Assembly: GCF_964204645.1 (NCBI RefSeq)
Contig: NC_134031.1
Coordinates: 6,183,001-6,247,000, forward strand
Source: Tubulanus polymorphus
Lineage: Eukaryota; Nemertea; Palaeonemertea; Tubulaniformes; Tubulanidae
Length of the DNA: 64,000 nt
Reading direction: 5' to 3'
This document shows positions 62,401-64,000 of the stretch, piece by piece. The position numbers were made by a program, and so were the translations under genes. Positions within the stretch are counted from its first letter, which is position 1; every line of letters starts with the position of its first letter. Under the pieces are notes generated by a model. That model searched no databases. It was not told where the DNA came from and worked only from the letters and a program-made list of their open reading frames with translations.

Positions 62401-62842
62401 AAGATGGTTTCGTCCGATCAGAAAACTACAAAATCAAGACGCACTACAATAATGCTTGTAACAGTTTCGCTCTCATTTACAGCGCTTACACTACCGTCCT
62501 CTATTATTGTATTATTACCATTAGCCACGGAACAAAAAGAATTTGTTTTAGATTTACTCACTCAGTTCATTTTATGCAACTACTCAATCAATTTCTACAT
62601 ATATCTTTTACTGGGACGAGAAATTCGTGAACATTTTTGTGCAAAAATTCGCTGTAGAAATCAGGTCAATTAACGATTGATTTCGTTATTCGTATTACTG
62701 TTCAACCGTACTGGTATTCATGGTGTAGATTCAGTTCGCCTAAAGTGATTGAAAACCCAATTGTCAAAGTCGTAGAAATAGTATTTTCCATAAACTTTCG
62801 AAACGTACTTACTCAGTTCCATCTCGGCCTGCCTTGTCAATT
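51845..62842 (-). CDS. Candidate micro-exon gene: ten symmetric phase-1 exons, partial
   Basis: Exons in transcript order: 62842-62813 (30 nt), 60913-60815 (99), 60555-60538 (18), 57260-57213 (48), 56861-56817 (45), 56632-56600 (33), 56131-56096 (36), 52388-52350 (39), 52129-52097 (33), 51895-51845 (51). Each follows a pyrimidine tract plus CAG/TAG and ends at GTAAGT, GTAAGA, GTATGT, GTGAGT or a weaker GT. All lengths are multiples of three; all start with two bases completing a codon and end with one, and no stop arises on joining (144 codons). The product is hydrophilic and probably helical (e.g. TSRMENMLKEAIWVVNG, EHARNAIGEAIEINK, CEKEIDDLKSKPV). I do not recognise the family. First and last exons are not found. 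Two GPCR genes lie antisense in its introns and a Penelope-like element in another. The 18-, 33- and 39-nt exons are the least certain. Confidence 0.5.
52188..52326. mobile_element. MITE with AACCTCGTTGATACGA ends
   Basis: TACGTTGGAACCTCGTTGAT start and TAATAACGAGGTTCTGTA end. Fits between two micro-exons (52129 and 52350) without touching either. Confidence 0.45.
52929..53005 (+). repeat. 77-bp direct repeat, left copy
   Basis: Identical to 53611-53687. Contains GTTGAATAAAGATATC and ends AATCAAATTTCAGG. An AATAAA followed by a CA end is typical of the 3' part of an LTR; I see no pol nearby. Confidence 0.6.
53391..53480. repeat. (AAT)n/(ATT)n microsatellite, self-complementary
   Basis: A run of AAT units turns into ATT units, so the two halves can pair. 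Confidence 0.85.
53611..53687 (+). repeat. 77-bp direct repeat, right copy
   Basis: Exact copy of 52929-53005. The flanking sequences differ on both sides. Confidence 0.6.
53746..53856. mobile_element. Short MITE with CCAGTTTCACAGTTGTGAGT ends
   Basis: CCAGTTTCACAGTTGTGAG start against GATGACTGTGGAACTGG end; AACTCGGAGTTAAC interior shared with 5455-5550 and 21430-21475. Confidence 0.4.
53900..54088. mobile_element. MITE with ACCTCGTTATAACGAAC ends (pogo/Tigger-like)
   Basis: TACAGCGGCACCTCGTTATA start; right side AAGTTCGTTGTAACGAGG. Related in style to 52188-52326. Right terminus degraded. Confidence 0.45.
54171..54643 (-). repeat. Left inverted arm of the Penelope-like element
   Basis: Reverse complement of 55513-55985 with only scattered substitutions. 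It includes an antisense copy of the last 78 codons of the ORF (54624-54388), with ATG for CTA at one codon (Met for Leu). Confidence 0.85.
54228..54284 (-). ncRNA. Hammerhead ribozyme in the left arm
   Basis: Minus-strand copy of the right-arm motif: CUGAUGA at 54271-54265, stem II of GGGG/UCCC type, GAAA, AACGUUC, then GUG that can pair with CAC before the core. Predicted cleavage between 54241 and 54240. Confidence 0.65.
54644..55768 (+). pseudogene. Penelope-like reverse transcriptase with GIY-YIG-like endonuclease end, 5'-truncated
   Basis: The open frame runs from the inverted-arm junction to a TAA at 55766. It enters inside the RT domain and keeps VIMGSPLGPTLANFCLAHFE and the catalytic YVDD (about 54845), with LPFLDTEI further on. 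The fingers region before this is missing. The C-terminal part has CDINTSYIGKTKRHLAIRIKEH, resembling a GIY-YIG nuclease core, with a CxxC-like pair (CHTC) behind it. The ATG at 54617 lies in the left arm and is accidental. No internal stop. RT of this class uses a chromosomal 3' end to copy RNA; this copy cannot make a complete enzyme. Confidence 0.85.
55513..55985 (+). repeat. Right inverted arm of the Penelope-like element
   Basis: Covers the end of the ORF, the 3' untranslated part and the hammerhead; mirrors 54171-54643. Confidence 0.85.
55872..55928 (+). ncRNA. Hammerhead ribozyme in the right arm
   Basis: CUGAUGA at 55885-55891, stem II GGGG AUAUGA UCCC, GAAA at 55906-55909, minimal stem III AACGUU, C17 at 55915, then GUG pairing with CAC (55882-55884) as stem I. 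Predicted cleavage after 55915. Core bases are all intact. Confidence 0.7.
57508..57588 (+). pseudogene. tRNA-Glu-like pseudogene or SINE head
   Basis: CTTGGTGGTCTAGTGGTTAG matches the A-box half of tRNA-Glu. A weak B-box-like TTTGAATCAAGG follows after a GGGTTA-rich insertion. It cannot fold as a whole tRNA. Confidence 0.4.
57990..58949 (+). CDS. Rhodopsin-like (class A) GPCR, intronless, copy 1
   Basis: 319 residues with seven hydrophobic segments. TM1 carries GN (49-50), TM2 has D78, TM3 ends SLERAAV (ERA in place of DRY, 136-138), and C112 and C188 can form the usual extracellular disulfide. TM5 P210 lies in HVYLLPL and TM6 P261 in FTVP. TM7 has NFYIY (293-297) in place of NPxxY, followed by helix 8 GREIREYF. 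Short N-terminus with a possible N-glycosylation site (NST at 5-7); no signal peptide. The pattern resembles invertebrate peptide receptors (FMRFamide-receptor-like); ligand unknown. It is about 60 percent identical by eye to the ORF at 61720 and lies antisense within an intron of the micro-exon gene. Confidence 0.85.
   Translation: MSLMNSTQIQIGGTYNSYIVLMSVVNRSGIHRTVSLVILPILFLLGAFGNSATFLIMISRRFRSLSYANYLIGLSVCDSIYCTNSTLMPVLQFVLLHLKTGPIFMMNSLISCQIYEIVFAVAVINSSWFIVAISLERAAVVLFPFTSRLICTPRFARFAILIITAVNVLVLYLTPGLSMLFTNQFIGCYYKLFDQIRFFLIVVIHVYLLPLIFIIISNSVIIIQLFRGSKMVSSDQKTTKSKRTTIMLVTVSLAFAMFTVPNTITAILPVSPEQRDFLYDISTQFLMCNYVVNFYIYLLLGREIREYFCTKIRCRNLIK
58950..60128. other. Spacer after GPCR copy 1
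   Basis: No coding sequence I trust. Short plus- and minus-strand ORFs (59230, 59440) lack recognisable features. Confidence 0.4.
60129..60500 (+). CDS. Hypothetical 123-residue ORF
   Basis: Starts MNDRQVIWSHVVGVMES and includes CNGCTKCSKIENLLQ, a Cys cluster followed by a short possible coiled coil. The first half is charged and Asn/Ser-rich. I do not recognise it. It could be the start of a retroelement ORF1 or chance; the stop at 60500 is followed by no polyadenylation signal nearby. Confidence 0.25.
   Translation: MNDRQVIWSHVVGVMESYNLNKCASSEERNTQNAQFQMATSSRDDDILQDGEKPEAHCNGCTKCSKIENLLQAVLQKVSVLPEVNDKVDKMLVSRNAVDYLFKSCTLKKMIGVNYFMILKGLG
61720..62673 (+). CDS. Rhodopsin-like (class A) GPCR, intronless, copy 2
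   Basis: 317 residues, close paralogue of the ORF at 57990 in the same orientation. Shared blocks include MISRRFRSLSYANYLI, ISLERAAVVLFPFTSRLICT and SKMVSSDQKTTKS. TM2 is LSLSD (D76), TM3 ERA (134-136), C110 and C186 are placed for the disulfide, and TM7 has NFYIY. Divergence is concentrated in TM4, the second extracellular loop and TM5, as expected if ligand preference changed. It is also nested antisense in an intron of the micro-exon gene. The ATG at 61720 is preferred because it aligns with the short N-terminus of copy 1. Confidence 0.85.
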   Translation: MRNFTEMLVARPYKSYIVVMSLVNKSGSYRALSMAILVILFMLGTFGNLSTFMIMISRRFRSLSYANYLIVLSLSDLMYSVNFTLVPSLQLVLLHLNTGPVFMINSLISCRMYEILMGLASSNSSWLVVAISLERAAVVLFPFTSRLICTPRFTRCAIVLIFLMNALIIGIYPTLTMHYSKQYLFCYFEIFHQFIYFMIIAVHVYLLPLSLIVVCNVVIIFKLFRGSKMVSSDQKTTKSRRTTIMLVTVSLSFTALTLPSSIIVLLPLATEQKEFVLDLLTQFILCNYSINFYIYLLLGREIREHFCAKIRCRNQVN

Positions 62843-62989
62843 CTGAAACGGAGGAACACCGAATGTAAATAAATATGAACGAAAAGAAGGTTAAGAATGA
62901 GGTGGGTATACATCTACCTAACCAGTGAACATATAAAAAATGAATGAGCGAAACAACTATTTCGTCACAAGTACAGACATATTTCAGAG

Positions 62990-63069
62990 AGTTTAAGTGT
63001 TATTCTAGACTTCAAAGTAAGCAGCAGTGAGTTTAAGTGTTATTGTAGACTTCAAAGTAAGCAGCAGTG
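62990..63069. repeat. Tandem duplication of about 39 bp
   Basis: GAGTTTAAGTGTTATTCTAG...GCAGCAGT occurs twice in a row with one base difference. Confidence 0.7.
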
Positions 63070-63514
63070 ATATGTTGAATTCTATAAAACATTCTAGATA
63101 GAATTTTGAATGGTCTTGGCATGCTGCCATGTCATGCCATGCCAGGTTACTAATCCCTTTCTAAAGTTGGACTAAAAGCAACGTGAAATTTAAACTGCAG
63201 TTCGGTTACCGCAGTATAAGTCTGCAGGTTTGTTTCTTAACTATGGAAGCTTATTTGAGAACAATAAAATATTCGAAGAATAGATATTATAGCTGCACAG
63301 CAGCGATAACAGGTCTTCTGCACAGCCTTGTGCGCAGTGTTGTTCTTGTCTGGATATTGTGTCGACCACTATCGCGTTTATCGACACAGCCGCACCAAGC
63401 TATTGAAAATTAAGGGAATTTTGAACGTGAACACGGTTTTATAAAAGGAAGGTCTACAAACAGTCAATTAGGCCTATTCGAAACGATGGATAACTGGACC
63501 AGATGCTTTAACTA

Positions 63515-63775
63515 TAGTCTCTATGGATTTCGAAAAAAAAAATTGATAAGGTACATCAGAGATAACAAGCAACTAGGAAACGGTCGAGTATCAATGATGT
63601 GATGCTTAAATGGCTCAGCAGTTTTATCCGATCGAAAACAGATGGTCAAAATCAACGGAACTGTCTCATTTCGGAAATAACTAGTGGAGTAACGCAAGGT
63701 AGTGCCCCAAGTCGTCTTCACTGGACTGATAAATGATATGCCAGATGGAATCTCCATAAAATTGGAAGAATAATG
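63515..63775 (+). pseudogene. Non-LTR reverse transcriptase remnant
   Basis: With several frameshifts and stops one can read DF..K, FDKVHQR-like, WLSSFIR, VKINGTVS, ITSGVTQGS and VFTGLINDMPDGI. This order is that of the RT domain of jockey/RTE/CR1-type retrotransposons (SGVPQGS and FINDLP motifs). Strongly decayed; the catalytic YADD region is not seen. Confidence 0.6.
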
Positions 63776-64000
63776 ATGAATTTCTCGGCTTAGGCTGCAG
63801 ATTGATAACCACAGTATGATACGCGTGTTTTGCTAAGGGCTGGCTTACGAATATTTATTTACGAATATTTATTTACACTCCAACCATTTCCATGGTATAT
63901 GGAGGAAAACAGTATTTACAATAATTACATAAACAGTAATAAAAGCTACAAAACTTAATTAACTGGTCTCACACTTATGTACAAAATATACTATTTACTA
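63776..64000. other. Window edge, no gene seen
   Basis: AT-rich. Contains a short tandem duplication of ACGAATATTTATTT near 63847. Nothing coding. Confidence 0.4.

Noticed and set aside
63153-63173. A 21-nt micro-exon candidate on the minus strand between CTTTTAG and GTAACC
   Set aside because: It contains TAG in phase 1, so it cannot belong to the chain.

Overview
The window is metazoan nuclear DNA. It has multi-exon genes with GT-AG introns, AATAAA polyadenylation signals, dense families of short inverted-repeat transposons, a Ty3/gypsy element, a Penelope-like element and hammerhead ribozyme motifs. The gene set (COMMD8, a C2H2 zinc-finger protein, a cationic amino-acid transporter, the SKI2 RNA helicase, and intronless peptide-receptor-like GPCRs) and the repeat style suggest a marine invertebrate, perhaps a lophotrochozoan. 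The sequence alone does not fix the species.

Layout. Positions 1-286 (minus) hold the first coding exon of a COMMD8-like gene. A two-coding-exon zinc-finger gene (1988-5354, plus) follows. From about 6.9 to 27.4 kb lies a complete SLC7A cationic amino-acid transporter gene, with 14 coding exons encoding about 694 residues. Its fourth coding intron carries a 5'-truncated Ty3/gypsy element on the minus strand with an intact pol ORF. After 6 kb of intergenic repeats comes a nearly complete SKI2/SKIV2L helicase gene (33659-49073, plus, 22 recognised coding exons). Its introns hold long AT arrays, a 692-bp perfect palindrome, a tRNA-derived SINE and several MITEs.

The last 14 kb is the least conventional part. 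Two related intronless 7TM receptor genes lie on the plus strand. On the minus strand I can follow a chain of ten short exons (18-99 nt). All are multiples of three, all in phase 1, and all stay open when joined; this is the signature of a micro-exon gene. The receptors sit inside its introns. A Penelope-like element with a 473-bp inverted terminal duplication, a 14-bp target duplication and a hammerhead ribozyme in each arm has inserted into another of its introns.

Repeats. At least ten copies of a roughly 280-bp element with CCCTTTCAGTGC termini and TTAA flanks (piggyBac-like MITE) are spread through the two large genes. Other MITEs have hAT-like (CAGGG) or pogo-like (TACAGT) ends. Two further loci carry hammerhead cores outside the Penelope-like element, suggesting a small non-autonomous ribozyme-bearing family. 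Transporter and helicase are ordinary housekeeping genes; I see no functional link between the neighbours.
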